From Amoebidium appalachense (lineage: Eukaryota; Ichthyosporea), in contig CAVNZM010000007.1 of the NCBI GenBank assembly GCA_963693365.1, forward strand, positions 10,044,001 to 10,108,000: 64,000 nt of DNA, read 5' to 3'. How positions within the stretch are numbered: the stretch's first letter is position 1; each line of letters starts with the position of its first letter. The notes below the pieces were generated by a model. That model had not been told where the DNA came from and searched no databases. It worked only from the letters and a program-made list of their open reading frames with translations. Of the stretch, positions 1-13,836 are shown piece after piece. The position numbers were made by a program, and so were the translations under genes.

Positions 1-962
1 GCATTCAATTCATGGCATTTACCGTATGTATACGTTGTCTATCAAATTAGGTTACCAACTTACGACATGCATCCGGCAGCCGGCAGGCCAAGAAGGAGTT
101 TGCATCGCTCAGTGTTATCATCTCTGGCATGCGGCGGTGGCAGGGCCACTGGGCCATACGGGACATACGCCATAATAGGAGTTCTCTTCGCATAGGCTTA
201 TGCATATTCACTGTGGCATTTATAGCCAACATAATACTGAGAAGGGCAGGATACTGTCTCTTCGGTTCTTGGTTTTACATAAAGGGCACAAATATGGAGT
301 ACGGCTCTTATGCATGAGGCTCGCAACCGTTTTCAAAATCCGGAATAAATGGCGATCCTGCCAGGAATGCCTCATCTTCTGCTTTTTGGCGCCAGATCTT
401 CCGCCAGATCCCGAGGGCCGAGGCACGCCGCACAAGGTTCAAGCAGTATCCCCATCATGGCCCACTGTGCCCACGTGGGTTAAGTGATTGGTGCAGCACT
501 TCGTATGCATATGGACCTCCTGCCCTTCTACGGCATGCAAGAGCTCGAGTCAGGTGCTTGCGCACACTGTGCATAGCTCATAGACAACAATGCATGCCGC
601 GCCGGGATCAGTTATTAGTTAGCTAGTGTACATGTTCACCAATGACCACGACGTCTTTCCCTCCCCACCTCTGGGGCTCACCTCCCCCCTCCCCTTTTCC
701 TCCCCTTCCCCACAACCCTCTCACACAGAGACAGTGATAAAAACACCTCCGGAACGGACAACCATTAATTCCCCTCACAGTGGGCCCATGGGCCCGCCCC
801 CACCACCGAGCTAACACTATTTGATCAAGGACGTTCTCCCTGGTGCATATGCATGTCCGGACCCGGCGGTGCACGTGCCCTCCCGTTTTTGCCCTCACTC
901 TAGTTCCGTTGCGATCTCTACCCATACAACTCTGCACGGGCCATCCCTGGCACCCCCCCCTC

Positions 963-997
<35 letters not shown>

Positions 998-1677
998 ACC
1001 ACCACCACCACGCCCCCCGCCCCCCTCCCCCCAGCCCTACCCCACAACCACCACCACCACCACCATCACCTGGTGCATGACCGATAGTCCCGGTTTATTA
1101 TGACTTATTGGGAGAATCTGATAGGGGTCCCCCCCCCCCCCCCCCCCCCCCCCCCTCCCCCCCCTCCCTCCCTCCCTCCCTGCCCCCGCCCCCCTCCGTT
1201 CCCCCCCCCTCCCCCCCCCCCCCCCCCCCCCCCCTCCCCCCCTGCATTCCCTCGCCCCTCCCCTCCGGATCCCCCCCCCGGCCCCCTGTGCCCCCCCTCC
1301 ACCCCCCCCCCCCCCCCCCCACCTCTCCCTCCCCCCCGGTGGCCCCTATCTGAATCTTTACTGACCAAATTGGAAACCTGTAATCTCATCCTGAATGGCA
1401 CCCTCCTACAAATAAACTAGCGAGGCAGGGGCAAAAATAATCGGAACAATTTATTTTTTTTTGAATTGCACCGAAAACTCACCCATTATCAGCCACAAAG
1501 TTTCAAAGTTGACATAGAAGAATCATGACGACAAAATAAAATGGTAAAGGAGTAAAAGAATACTGGCATTTCGAATTTGATACGCGGAGGGGACCACCAT
1601 GCGCGGGCTGGTGGTGTTTGAGGGGAAGAGGGAAGGGGGGGGGGGGGGAGGGGGGGGGAGGTAAATTGGAAAATCTC

Positions 1678-1715
1678 TCTCTATCGCTCTCTCCTGGTTA
1701 CACTCCCTCCCCCCT

Positions 1716-1793
<78 letters not shown>

Positions 1794-1814
1794 CCCCCCC
1801 CCCCCCCCCCCTCT

Positions 1815-1873
<59 letters not shown>

Positions 1874-2130
1874 CCCCCCCCCTCCCTCCCTCTCCCCATC
1901 CCTCCCTCCCTCCCTCCCCCTCACCCACCCCCCCCCCCTCTCTCTCCCCCTCTCCCCCCCCCTCCCCCCCTCCCCCCCCCTCTCTCTCTCTCTACCCTCT
2001 CGCTCTCTCGTTCTCCCTCTCTCTCTCTCTCTCTCTCTCCCCCCCCCCCCTCTCCCCCCCCCCCCCCCTCCCTTCCTTCTCCCCCCCCCCTGCGGTCCCC
2101 TCGCCCCCCTCACCCCTTCGGCCGCCACAA
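1678..2130. repeat. (CT)n/(GA)n and C-rich low-complexity tract
   Basis: About 450 bases made almost only of C and T on the plus strand: long (TC)n blocks at 1719-1791 and 1817-1871, separated by C runs. Open frames of Ser-Leu or Arg-Glu through this tract are artefacts of the dinucleotide repeat. Confidence 0.9.
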
Positions 2131-2699
2131 CTGTATATCAAATCATAGTAATATCTCTCCGGGCAGAGTGGGAGTAGTTGGTACCCTCATGCAGTGGTTA
2201 CACAGTTGATCTCACATTTATGTTCGATCTAATTCTGCCTATCCATTGTGTTGTATGGGCACTCGCATTCGCCCCTCCCCTCCTCGCCCCTTCTTCCGAG
2301 TCTCTCCTCCTGCTACGCCCTAGCCAGGGTTTCTCACCATGATATAACCTGTAACAGTCCCTCACCCGTACTACATTGGTGTGCCAAACCCCTCCATCCC
2401 ATACCTCCTTCACCCGTCTGTCAGACCCCCCTCCCCCCCCCCGTTCCCCAGACCCCGCCTCACGGTTTTCGGCACTGACACGACCTATCCCACCGTAAGT
2501 GGACACACACGACGTGCACACACTAACCTGCATGCAGGTACACGCAGATGCCCTCGCACAATAAATTGTTTATCATATGCACATGCACTCAAAGCGCCCC
2601 ATTTGCGCACATGCTACACGTTCAGCTTGGTGAAAGTCAGTTGTTAACTTGCACACGTATTCATGCGGTGTCGTGAAAGTTTGTGCAGGCACACGCTGA

Positions 2700-2875
2700 C
2701 AGAGGCACACACGCACACACACACGCACACACGCACGCACGGGCGCGTGGACGTACGCGCACGACTGCACGCACGTGCACACACACACACACGCACACAC
2801 GGGCGCACGGATGTAAGTGCACGCACGCACGAACACATGCACACACGCACACACGCATGCACGCATGCACACACG
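2700..2875. repeat. CA/CG-rich alternating purine-pyrimidine repeat
   Basis: Imperfect (CA)n with interspersed CG and GC steps, giving about 175 bases of nearly continuous alternating purine-pyrimidine sequence, a composition that can adopt left-handed DNA. Confidence 0.8.
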
Positions 2876-3486
2876 CCTAAATCTGAGAGAGAGAGCCAGA
2901 TGCTTTAGGAAAAGGACAAGGACGGGGAATGGAAGTTGGTTGGTATGCATACACGAGTGTGGTGGTGTTGTCCGTGGGTGCACTGTGGGCTCGCCTAAGT
3001 GGGCTCTTGGCTGATGGGTCGGTGCCCTCTGCAGTCTGCCCACTGTCCCTCGGTCTGGGCTGGATGGCCCGATGCCGTACACGTGGCCGATACATTTGGC
3101 TGGCATCTGATTGGCTGAAACCACTTGACGTGCGCCTGGCAACCGGTCGGTGATTGGGTTGCAGTTGGCTCAGGAATGTGCTATCGGGTGTTCCTCCCTG
3201 GGTGCTAGCGAATGATGAGCGACGCCTCGCAGACAAGCCATGGGGAGATGGGCCCTGTGCCTGTAACAGGGTGACCGTGCAAGACATCATCAAGGGGTCG
3301 CGCTTGTTGTGGTGGTGGCAAATACAGACCCACAAGACAGCTTCAAAGCTATTGCGGACGCTTAAGCAGCCACATGTGTGTGCGCCCCTCCTGCTATTCG
3401 TCTTTCCACTTCTCAACCATTAAGTTCAGGATATTCACCCCACGCCACCCTCTCCCCCTCCCGGGCCTCCCTCCCTCCCCTTCCCC

Positions 3487-3517
<31 letters not shown>

Positions 3518-3588
3518 ACACACTCCCCCCCCCCCAAAAGAAAAGAAAAGAAAAGAAAAGAACAGAAAGAAAGGGGGGCAAAGGGTCC

Positions 3589-4263
3589 CTAGCTTAACAG
3601 TACCTTGCCTGATGTACGATATCGGTAGGCCTTGTATGCCTCGTCGACCCACCGAGATTGGAATTTCAGCCCTGCCCACGCCATTATTTCATGCGCCTGC
3701 ACCTGCCCTATTGGGGCCGGCATGCGTGGGTCGCAGTCCACCACCACCTCCACTGCTCCCCAGTCACTACCCCTCACTCCTCGCGTCTCATTCATGTACG
3801 CCTTCTCCCAATTATCTCTGTAGATGTCGCGGTATTTGGGTGCCATCGACGACAGCCGCGGTTTCATCGAGCTGTAGAAACGGCCATTCTCGGGCTGCTC
3901 GTTTGCTGCTGATGCATGCAACGTGCGTAGTTGAGTGGCGATAGTCTTAATGCATAGAATATCACAAATGCTAAAACGGGAATACCACATCAAGAAATTG
4001 ACCAGTTGATCTCTATCCTCCCCATCACGCAGATAGAACCAAAGGCTGTGCTTGTCACCGTTTAGCCGAAAAAGTCGCTGTGGTGAGAAAGAGATGCGGG
4101 CTTCTTCAGGCGGTCCGGGGGCTGCAGAGGGGGTGAAGAGGTCACCCGTGTCCATTGGAATGCAGCAACAGTATGTTGTGTTTACGCATGTGCACAACAT
4201 TTGGTCTTGTTGGTGTTCGGCGGTGCCGTGTGCTGGGTACGAATACATAGGTGTGTGTGCCAT
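3589..4263 (-). CDS. Hypothetical protein, 224 aa, single exon
   Basis: An ATG at 4263 opens a 224-codon frame closed by TAG at 3589-3591 with no need for splicing. Composition is protein-like, unlike the repeat ORFs around it: aromatic-rich segments such as SLWFYLRDGEDRD and NFLMWYSRF near residues 75-95, a charged middle, and a C-terminal half with Trp, Tyr and Arg. No signal peptide or membrane segment is evident. The N-terminal 35 residues are Cys/His/Pro-rich and could be untranslated or spliced in reality. I do not recognise the family. It may be one exon of a larger minus-strand gene. No poly(A) signal was noted nearby. Coding status rests on length and composition only. Confidence 0.45.
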   Translation of the reverse strand: MAHTPMYSYPAHGTAEHQQDQMLCTCVNTTYCCCIPMDTGDLFTPSAAPGPPEEARISFSPQRLFRLNGDKHSLWFYLRDGEDRDQLVNFLMWYSRFSICDILCIKTIATQLRTLHASAANEQPENGRFYSSMKPRLSSMAPKYRDIYRDNWEKAYMNETRGVRGSDWGAVEVVVDCDPRMPAPIGQVQAHEIMAWAGLKFQSRWVDEAYKAYRYRTSGKVLLS

Positions 4264-4639
4264 GATGCTATTTCAATGTCGATGTGAGTAACCACCAGTA
4301 TGGAAGACCTTGGCTGGGCTGAAGACTGAAGTTGTGATTTGCACTTGTTTGGACGGAGTGCCCGTTATTACTGCTGAGTAGTATCGTTCGCTAGCGCAGG
4401 TGCCTTCTTGTTTGCAAGTTAATCATGGCTCAGCAGGCCAGAACGAATTTTTTTGTCCATGTGTCACTGCACATCAGTCTCGTGCACACTGGTACTGTTG
4501 CTCGGCCACTGTGTCGATTTCGACCTGGGTAAAACGTGTGGTAATTTTTTTCACATTTGTACATTGAAAACGTAATTCAAGTCATAGTCGTGCTAACGAC
4601 AGTAATGTCACAGTGACGGGCATATGCATGTTTGATGGG

Positions 4640-4878
4640 TTGACTGTGACAGTGTGCGAGCCTGCAGGCGTGTGTGTGGGTGCGCACACGCGCACGCGTG
4701 TTTGTGTGTGTGTTTGTGTGTTTGTGTGTTTGTGTGTGTGAGTGTGTCTGTGTGTGTTTCTGTGTGTGTGTATGTGTGTGCGCGCGCGCGTGCGCGCGTG
4801 TGCGTATGCGCACGCCACACGTGTGTGTGTGTGTGTGTGTGCAGTGAACGTACGCGTGTGCTCGTGTGTGTGTGCGTG

Positions 4879-4953
<75 letters not shown>

Positions 4954-5033
4954 CCCGGGGTGTGTGCATGTGTGCGTGTGCGTGCGTGTGTGTGAGGGTG
5001 TGTGTGTGTGTACGGGTGTGTGTGTGTGTGTGC

Positions 5034-5092
<59 letters not shown>

Positions 5093-5189
5093 GTGTGTGT
5101 GCACGTGTGTGTGTGTGTTGGGTTTTTATTTGTGTGTGTGCGTGTGTGTGTTGTACAGTGTGTGTGTGCGTGTGTGTGCTTTTGTGTGC

Positions 5190-5221
<32 letters not shown>

Positions 5222-5222
5222 C

Positions 5223-5278
<56 letters not shown>

Positions 5279-5280
5279 GC
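4640..5280. repeat. (TG)n/(CA)n compound microsatellite
   Basis: Long uninterrupted (TG)n blocks (for example 5035-5088 and 5226-5276) joined by imperfect units with TGCG, TTTG and TGAG variants. All overlapping long ORFs (Thr-His or Cys-Val repeats) are products of this repeat. Confidence 0.95.
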
Positions 5281-5881
5281 CACCGCGTTTGTGTGTGTGG
5301 GTGCACAGTATATTATACACTTTTGTGTACCTCAAAATATGTGCTGTGGTTATTATGGTGGCTAGCTTTTGTTATCCACTACTTATGACACAAGTAGTAA
5401 TCCCTCTCCGATGATGAGTACATTGATGTATCAGCTGAGTATCAGTCTATGGCAAAGGCCGCTGCGCATGTGCTCGTGATAGATAGACCTCCACAGTGCA
5501 AGTGCACGTACGTACTGCTGTGCATGTGCAAGCTGTATACATGGTTCAAAGGGCTATGTATGGGCTCAATGAACATGGGTGCACGGCCTATTTGGCGGTC
5601 GACATGGTTGTGGATAAGGGTTCCGGGAACTTCTGCACCAGTTGCGGTTCGGGACGATCTTAATGGAATTCGAATCTACGGAGTTCGCCGCACACTAAGG
5701 ACAGTTTTCGTAAGGATATATACTATACTTTAATCAGTTTTACTTCAAATTTGATTCTGCACTCTCTAAATTTTATATAGAAATGATATATAGACCCTCT
5801 TGTGGCTGTTTTTAGTCGTTGCACATATGCATTTCGATCTAGGCGTTGAAATCTGTTGAAATTCATATGGCAGATTAAAGG

Positions 5882-5941
5882 CCAATCAAAACTGTAGATT
5901 AGAGCGGTCAACCAATCAGCACAGGGATGTGTGTAGCCAAT
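5882..5941 (+). promoter_or_regulatory. Cluster of three CCAAT boxes
   Basis: CCAAT occurs at 5882-5886, 5912-5916 and 5937-5941, all in the same orientation with 25-30 bp spacing, two in the extended form CCAATCA. This resembles an NF-Y-type promoter element cluster. The gene it would serve is unclear: the nearest called start, at 4263 on the minus strand, is 1.6 kb away. Confidence 0.4.
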
Positions 5942-6155
5942 GAGCTTTGAGGATCTAGCTTGCAAGATCCAAGGGTGCCCGCAAAAATTCACGGCGCCGC
6001 ATGCGCACTACGATGCTGCACACCGTACACCACATGTAGACTAGGCCTAGCTCACCAAGCCCCAAATTCGCGGTGGCTAGCCAAAAAAAAAAGGAAGAAG
6101 AAGAAGAAGAAGAAGAAGAAAAATAAAAAGAAAAGAAAGATGGGAGGGGAGGGGG

Positions 6156-6157
<2 letters not shown>

Positions 6158-6203
<46 letters not shown>
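6158..6203. repeat. Poly(G) tract, 46 nt
   Basis: Uninterrupted G run on the plus strand directly after a (GAA)n/A-rich purine block. One of several dozen such runs in the window. The exact length is probably uncertain in any read technology. Confidence 0.9.
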
Positions 6204-6204
<1 letters not shown>

Positions 6205-6256
6205 GGCGCGTTCAGCGCTGCAGAGTGAGTGACCCAATAAGGTCGCCAGCATACCA

Positions 6257-6262
6257 TTTATT
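6257..6262 (-). terminator. Candidate poly(A) signal AATAAA of the phosphatase gene
   Basis: AATAAA read on the minus strand, about 420 nt downstream of the TAA stop at 6681-6683. Position and strand fit a 3'UTR end; no cleavage-site evidence is available. Confidence 0.45.
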
Positions 6263-6680
6263 AGTGTTCGAAAGTCGCCGGTTCCCAAGGGGGCATCTTG
6301 CAGAGTGCAGCTCTGAGTGCTGCAGCTGCTCGCTGCCTGGTATTTTGTGTGGAAGGTCTGGTACATGCACTGAAATGTTACCGTGATGGTGGTAGTACAT
6401 TCCATTGGAGCTAATTAGATGTTCCTTTCGTTACTGTACGTGTAGCAAGAATCTGCTTCGCCCGAGCCTAATTTTTATCATCCCAAACCGTGCCTACGTA
6501 GACATTCTATAACTATCCGTAATAAACCGAAGCTAAATTTAACATCCCTTGGACACAAGCCTTCCTCGGCCATTCTAAAAATACAAAACGATCCTTCTTC
6601 TATCAGAGCCCCCTGCTGCTGTTGGCGTTGAACCACAGCAGCTGGCCCAGGGTACTATATCATACATGGAGACAGGGTGG

Positions 6681-8101
6681 TTACTTGTCGTCCGGATGGG
6701 CACCACCCCTGTATGATGATGCGCCAATGAAAAAGTCCCTGAAGTCTCTGCGGGGTTGGTCGGTAACATCAATCCCAATTATCCAGCCACTTTTGATGCT
6801 GACATACCATGCCCAAAACCCACCCACTCTATGAACGTTCATACTATGCCTCCCACGCCCTCTGGGAGAGCACAGATTAACATATGACCATGCCTTGCCC
6901 TGCTTCACCTAGCTTTTTCACCCACGGACCAAACGACCAAACATTCATTCATTTCAGTCCCCCCCCCCCCCCCGAGCTCCCCCCATATTATGCACCACAA
7001 CCGACATATTGATCAGTGGCCACCCACCTGTTCATGTGCAACCCGTCGGGACTCAGAATAAACGGCGGGAGGAGGGGGGTCACGTGGGGATTCTTGAGCA
7101 GCGCTCTCTCGGCACCAAACTGTGGGGGTGGTCGGTGTTACTTGAGGAGGATATTTACATATCTATCTGCTTTGTTTGCAGCCCAACACATACAGAGTCC
7201 TTTCTCGTACCATCAGGCAGTCCAAGGACTTGGATTCCCACAAACACCACCACCGCCCCTTAAAAGTCGTCATGATTGGCCATATAGTCAAATACACGAT
7301 ACCATCACTGGGTCGGCAGGGAAACCCTGCAGATAATATTGGAAGGGAATTGAGAGAATCCCAAAAAAAGGACAAGAGAAGAGGTTGCTTACCTTGAACC
7401 CAGGCAGACCGGTGCTGTAGAGAATGATCTTCCACCCAACCTGTGTGCACATAGAGAGTTAGTGCAAGCTCCACACACTAGCCATGCCTTCGGGTTTCGC
7501 ACAATATGTTCAGTCCATACACTATGCAGTTAGAGCTAGTATGGTTGATGTGGAGAGAAAACGAACTCCACTAAGGTAATGAAGGTGCATAACGTTTTCA
7601 AGTGGGTCTGTGCATGTTTGCGTGTGTGTGACTGTGTGTGTGTGTGTGGTGGGGCGGAGGAGGGGGTTTCCGGGGGGGGGGGAGAGGGGGGGGAAGGGGG
7701 GGGAAAGGGGGGGGAGGGGGGGAGGGGGGGGGGGGGGGGGGGGACAGAAAGAAAGTGAGAAATCTCTAAGGCAGAGCCCGGGCACGCGAAGAGTCCCGAA
7801 GCCGCCAAAGGAAGGATCATATTAAATAGGGTGTGTGGGTGAACGGCAGTAGGCACCAGGAATGTTGGTGGTTGTTGTGTTTGCAATGGCATTATAATGC
7901 TTGGGAGATAGCTGGGGAATGATGGCCTGCGAGCTCATGGGAACACAGGTGGTGAAAAGAAAATGAAATGCTCTGCGTAACAGGAAAAAATAATTGGATT
8001 GCCAACTTCCAAGTTTACAGAGAAGCAAGGGGTCGAGAAGAAAGGGAGAACTGGAGGGGGAGGGGAAGGGGCGGAGGGGGAGGGGGGAGGAAAGGGGGGT
8101 T

Positions 8102-8132
<31 letters not shown>

Positions 8133-8469
8133 GACGGGGGCGGAGAACAGAGGGGTGTGGAGGGGATGAAGTATAATACGAATTGAGGGCACGAGACAGA
8201 AATACGGAAGGTCCTTGAGTGGGGTAGGTGAGGAGGGAATGTGCATTACGTTGGCCATGCCCAGGCTCGGCTACACTCAACATGATGCAGACAGACAAAA
8301 ACACACAAAGGGCTCTGAAACAAGCAGAATGAAAGTACCACAACCGAGCAGGCACACTGGCAACGAAGGGATTGTGTCGGCCATGGGTGAAAGGAGGAAT
8401 GGGCAAGGAAGAAGATGGGGGGAGAGGACGAGGAGGTAACATGCCGTGACAGAAGAAGTCCGTGGTGGG

Positions 8470-8511
<42 letters not shown>

Positions 8512-9794
8512 GGCAGGGATAGAGAATCAGAGAGGGGGAGGAGGGGGTGAGGGGAAGCAGGGAAAGGAGGGGGGGGGGGGGGGGGGGATGGGGGGGCATC
8601 CACCTCCATCATGTTGACCAGCACACAGTTCCTCAGCTCGCATGCCAGCAGCTGCAGCCTATTGGCCACGGGGTCACTCTCCAGCTCCTGCACATAGGCC
8701 GTCCATGCATCCAGCCCCTTGCTGTACACCCCCTGTGAAACATGCACTCGCTTAGAAAGTGTGTCTTCCCAGTGCCCGCCAAAAGCTAGCCTGCCCCCTC
8801 CCCCCTCTCCCTCCCCCCTCCACCTCCTTACCTCCCCCCAACCCCCCCTTCTCACCCCTCTCTCCCTCCCTCCCCCCCCCCCCCCCCCCCGTACCTGGTT
8901 TCCATTTTAACCTCCATTCTTTCTATTTCTCTCAGCCCTCCCCCCCCTCCCCCCCTCCCCCCGTCCCCTACTCCTTCTCCACCCTTCCTCCGTTTTTGAA
9001 TGTGTGGGTTGGAGGGGCAAGTGTGTGTGTGTTTGTTTGTGTGTGCGTGTGTGGGCGGGGAGGGGGGGGGGGGGGGGGGGGAGGAGGCTCCCGAGGGGGT
9101 GGGGGGGGGGGGGCGTATACCTCGTGCTTCTGGTAGATGGCATCGAAGGACTCAGCCATGTCCAGCAGTGCCTCCCTCTCGCCTGGCCTTGTCTCCCACA
9201 CCATGGCCGTGGCACACATCAGACCAAATACCAGCCCCTGCAGCACACAACGTGAGCACACTGCTAGCACGTGCACAGGCAACTGCGCATAAACACATGT
9301 CTGGATTTCAGGAAAATTCTGTGGAGTTTTGGGGGGTTGTTGCCCATACAAAGACGTCGTTGAAGACGAAAAAACAACAAAACTGAGAAACAGGCTATAG
9401 GTGTAGAGCAATAATGCACGGATGGACTATGCAGAATCCACCACACGTGAGGATGCATGTTTGGATACTCAACCCTGATTGACAGCACACTGCATAAGAA
9501 ACCATGCCTGCTATAATCTAATAGTTATTATTAGGGGGACTCACCGTGCGGTCGCAGCCCGACTTGCAGTTGATAGCCGTGACGATGTCGAGGGCACAGT
9601 TGGTGATGGACAGCAGCAGCAGCTCCTACACGCATGTGAGACTTGTGAGCATATATCCCCCCTACCCTCCACCGATCCCACATCTGAACACAAAAACAAA
9701 AGGAAAGAGCAGACAAGTTTTGACACAAACATACACCTGCCTGCACAAACACAGACATACACATGCATACACACATGCACGCACAACACACACA

Positions 9795-9832
<38 letters not shown>

Positions 9833-10482
9833 GGCACGCACAGGCACGAACGCACATGCACGAACACACACATACACACAAACATACCCACACACTCTAT
9901 CTTTCTCGAATCGGTGCAGGAATAGCTCAAAGTTTCTTGTGCATTGTGTGTGTTTGGTGGTGGTTGTTGCAAAATGGTAAGCAACCAAGGAGGGGGAAAG
10001 GCGAGGGGCGGAGGGCGAGAGGGTGGAGGGGCCAGCTTGTGGGTGAGAGGTACCTGGACACGTGAGAGGTTGTAGGATTCACTGCGGTGGGCCTGCAGCA
10101 GATGCAGCATGGCCTGGGGGGGGCACGGTCAGTGTGTGCACGTGCAAGTAGAGGGAAGGTTGTGTGGGGGCACGTGGGGGGGAGGGGGGGACGTGTTTAG
10201 GGGGGGGGGGGGGGGGGGGGGCGGGGGGGAGGGCAGAGCAAGGGTAGGAAGGGAGGAAGGTCCCTGGATGTGCAGCAAAGATCTAAAACTAGAGTTATGT
10301 TGGCGAGCTTCAAGATGAAAACGTGCACTGAGGGATGTATGAAGAGAGTGGGAGTGTGGAGATAGAGTGTGGGTGTATGGAGGAAGGGAATGATGGCAGC
10401 TGGGACTGAAGGCGCAAGAAGCAAGGAGACACCTAATGTTGAGGAAAATGGAGGGAGTTGGGGGCGGGTAGAGGGTGTCTGT

Positions 10483-10530
<48 letters not shown>

Positions 10531-11282
10531 AAGGGGAGAGGGATGGAGGGGGAGGCGATAGCCGGAACCAAGGAATAGGTGACATACTCTGCAGGCACAG
10601 ACGAGGTCTCTAAGACGCATGGCGGGGGTGGGTGTTGGCTTTGAGGTGCGCAGGGCTGCACGTATGAGGTCTCTCCAGCCCTGGCCAGCCACATCTGCAG
10701 GCACCACGGTCTGCAGGGGCTGGTGGCTGTGTTAGCACACACAGGGCCACAATATGATAGCAATTGCATGTGCTGATTACAGCCTGGCAAAAGTGCTCCC
10801 GTGGGCGCATATGTGCACTAGGTTACCTGGACACTACAGTTCACTCAGGCAACTTCTACCCCTCTCAGAATACACTCCAATAACTCGTTAAAACATATGA
10901 TGTATGTGTAAACATTCTCTCTCTGAAACCATGCAAAGTGATTATTGTGTTACCTTGAGGGCGTCCAGCATAGCCTGCAGTCTCCTAACCACATCCCGGT
11001 CCACCTCCCAGTATGTCTGCATTCAGACCGTCAGCTCTTGCTTAGGAGATTCCTCCATCGCCTCCCTTCCCCCTGCCTCCCTGTCCCCCTTCCTCCCCGC
11101 CCCCCCTATGAAACACAAGAACACACACGGATAAATGATGTACCTGGAATCATCTAGTGGGCTCCTCCTTCCCCCCCCCCCCCCACACACACACACACAC
11201 ACCCACCCCCCCCCCCCCCCCCCCCCCCAACACACAGCACCACCACCACCACCAAAACCACACACACACCCGAAACCACCAA

Positions 11283-11327
<45 letters not shown>

Positions 11328-11462
11328 AAACCCCCAGACAATACATGTGGCCGGGAGCACGTGTACCCATGCGCGCAGCCACCTACTCGGAATCCCAACA
11401 CCACCCCAACTGCTGTCCGTCTGTCCTGACATACTGGTAATCCGACCATCCCCCCCCCCCCT

Positions 11463-11543
<81 letters not shown>

Positions 11544-13802
11544 GCTCAGCCAGCTCCTTGATCTTGGGCAGCACCGAGTCCAGCCCAGACACAGCCTCCT
11601 GCCCTGCCTATGGCCCACACACAACACTTAGTCTTCAATTGATACTGCTTGTCTGTGAATGACGGCATGGGCATTCGAACTGCACCGTGTCCGATTGGAT
11701 ATTGATATTGAAAGCGAATTAAAGGGGTTGGTAGTTCTGCTCCTGATTATGTAGTCTTCTAGTCTGATTACGTATTGATGATGGGTGGAAGGAAACAAGA
11801 CAGGAGGGGAGGAGGGGGGAAGACGGAGAGGGAGAGAGAGAGAGAGGAGAGGTGGGGGGATGGGAGGCGGGGGATTCACAGAGGGGACGAGAGGGGCGGA
11901 GCTGGAGCCAAATGGGTAGGGTGGATGGGTGGGGGTGGGGTTTGTGGGTAGGAAAGTACTGCGGAGGGAAGTAAGGGGGGGAGGGGTGGGAAGCATATAA
12001 GAGGGGGGCAGCAGTTGGGCTACTTTGACTTCAGGCAGGTCTGCCGGCAGGGTGGCCAGGAAGGAGGCCACATCTGTGGCCAGCCACGAGCAGTAGCGCA
12101 GCAGCCCCTTGCCGTTGATCTTGCGTGACGCCTGCAGCCGTGCTTGTGTGGGCATGCATATCCGCATACCCCTCTTGCCCCTCCCCCCCCCCCTCCCCCC
12201 CTCCAAAAACACACACACACACACAAGAACACGCGTATTATACATACACACACACACACGCACACACACACATACCCGAGCCCTCTTTCTCTCTGCTCGT
12301 TACCCAGAGAGACACACATGCTATGGATCCTGTCTAGAAATATTTTAACTGAAAAATAAGAAGTAGGAGCCAGTATGTTCACACGTCTTGCTACCTGTGC
12401 TACCTGTGTAACCCACAGCATTCATGCACACATTGGGGTTTGCAACCGCACCAAAACCCAACAGACGGGGTGTGGATACCTTTTCCCCAACGGCAATTGA
12501 GCCAATCTCGTTCACGTTTGTCTGGTAGTTGACGTGCACTATGTCGATCCCATCCTGTTGTGGCATGCAGTCAGCAAAAGGGCCCAAAAACAAGATCCTA
12601 GTAGTCCGACACACTCAAACCAGCAGCAGAAAACAAGCCAACAGGCAGTCCGACAGGGAAGAGTTTCTTTACTCTCCACAAACATAACCCAATAGACTGT
12701 AAGGATTTACCACAATGCAATCAAGAGCCACCCCGAATAGGGGTGAAAACGTATATGGTGGAATATGGGCTGTCTAAGCGTGGGTGGGTTGGTTCATACG
12801 GATGCAGCCAGGCCCGGGTCCACAGAAGCCACTGAGTCCTTCTTAATTGCGGCTGTGAGGGACCGCAGGCTGTCTGGGCTGCCCGGGGGGCTCTCTGGCT
12901 TGATTTCTTGCGTGGTCTGCCGCTTAATCTTCCACGACTGAATGAATGGGGGGGAAGATAGGGGGGGGGGGGGGGGGGAAGGAGGGAGGGAGGGGGGAGG
13001 GGGGAGGTGGAGAGGGATGTTAGATTGCGTTACTGAGTACGATATGAAGCACACAATCATGACGGACAACACAATGCAGGTTGCATTACATATATCGATT
13101 GCGTTTCAAGGGGGGGGGGGGGGGGGGGGGGGGGGGGAGGGGGGGGGGGGAGGTGTAAATATATCACACACCGCATGACCGGGTGAAGAGGGAAGCGGGC
13201 AAAAGATTAGCAATGGATTGATTGGTTAAGGCAAGGATGCAAACCACGTAAATGCACCTAGTTCAGTTTAGAAAGGCAGGTCGTTATGTGTGTATGCTTT
13301 TGGAGGCAGGGGGTGAGGTGGGGGGTGGGGGTGGGGGGGGAGACGGGGAATAAATAGAGAGAGAAAGGAAGGGGAGGGGAGGGGGAGCGACCAAACCAAC
13401 AAGAAAAGCGCTATATCTGGAGACAGCGGGAAACATTGCTAGTATGGATTTTGACATACCCTCAGGGATGAGCGTGGGCCCACGTGATCGTAGATGATTG
13501 TGTGCTGCTGCATGGCCATGGTCTTCTCGTCCCCGGCAAGGGATGAAGTAGATACAAGAGACAGCGACACAACACGCGTCAGGCCCGCTGTGGGAGGAGG
13601 AGGCCGGGGGGAATGGTCATGAGGGGTATGAGTGAGTGCTCTAATTGTGTGGTGGTTTTGGCGCGTGTGTGTTGAAACCGAGAAAAGGGTGCGATGGATG
13701 TAAGCATTAGGAGATAAAATATGTATTTGCATATGCAGTAGTGTGTTTGTGTGTGTGTGCTCCAGTGTGTGTGTGGGGGGGGGGGGGAGGAAGGGGGGGG
13801 AA

Positions 13803-13836
<34 letters not shown>

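Larger units (their letters stand above)
1..3588. other. Region without a recognised gene
   Basis: No exon set with protein sense and matching splice phases was found. The left 600 bases are unique sequence. From 940 to 1360 there are broken poly(C) runs, with (CCA)n near 997-1070. A CT-rich stretch occupies 1678-2130 and CA/CG-rich alternating DNA 2700-2875. Around 2930-3360 there is more balanced unique sequence with open frames on both strands (for example minus 2573-3142), but none shows a family match or a convincing start, so no gene is called. Confidence 0.5.
4264..6680. other. Intergenic region between the orphan ORF and the phosphatase 3' end
   Basis: Holds a 640-base (TG)n block (4640-5280), unique AT-richer sequence at 5290-5870, three CCAAT boxes at 5882-5941, a purine block with (GAA)n at 6091-6130, a 46-nt G run at 6158-6203 and, on the minus strand, an AATAAA at 6257-6262 that fits as the poly(A) signal of the phosphatase gene. 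No exon was recognised. Confidence 0.5.

Noticed and set aside
2573-3142. Open frames of 180-190 codons on the minus strand
   Set aside because: No ATG-supported start with protein-like composition, no family match, and half of the length lies in CA/CG repeat.
4577-5414. Long Thr-His, Cys-Val and similar ORFs (also at 11150, 18113, 21033, 46178, 50080, 59967, 60400)
   Set aside because: All are direct translations of (CA)n/(GT)n microsatellites, open in several frames at once.
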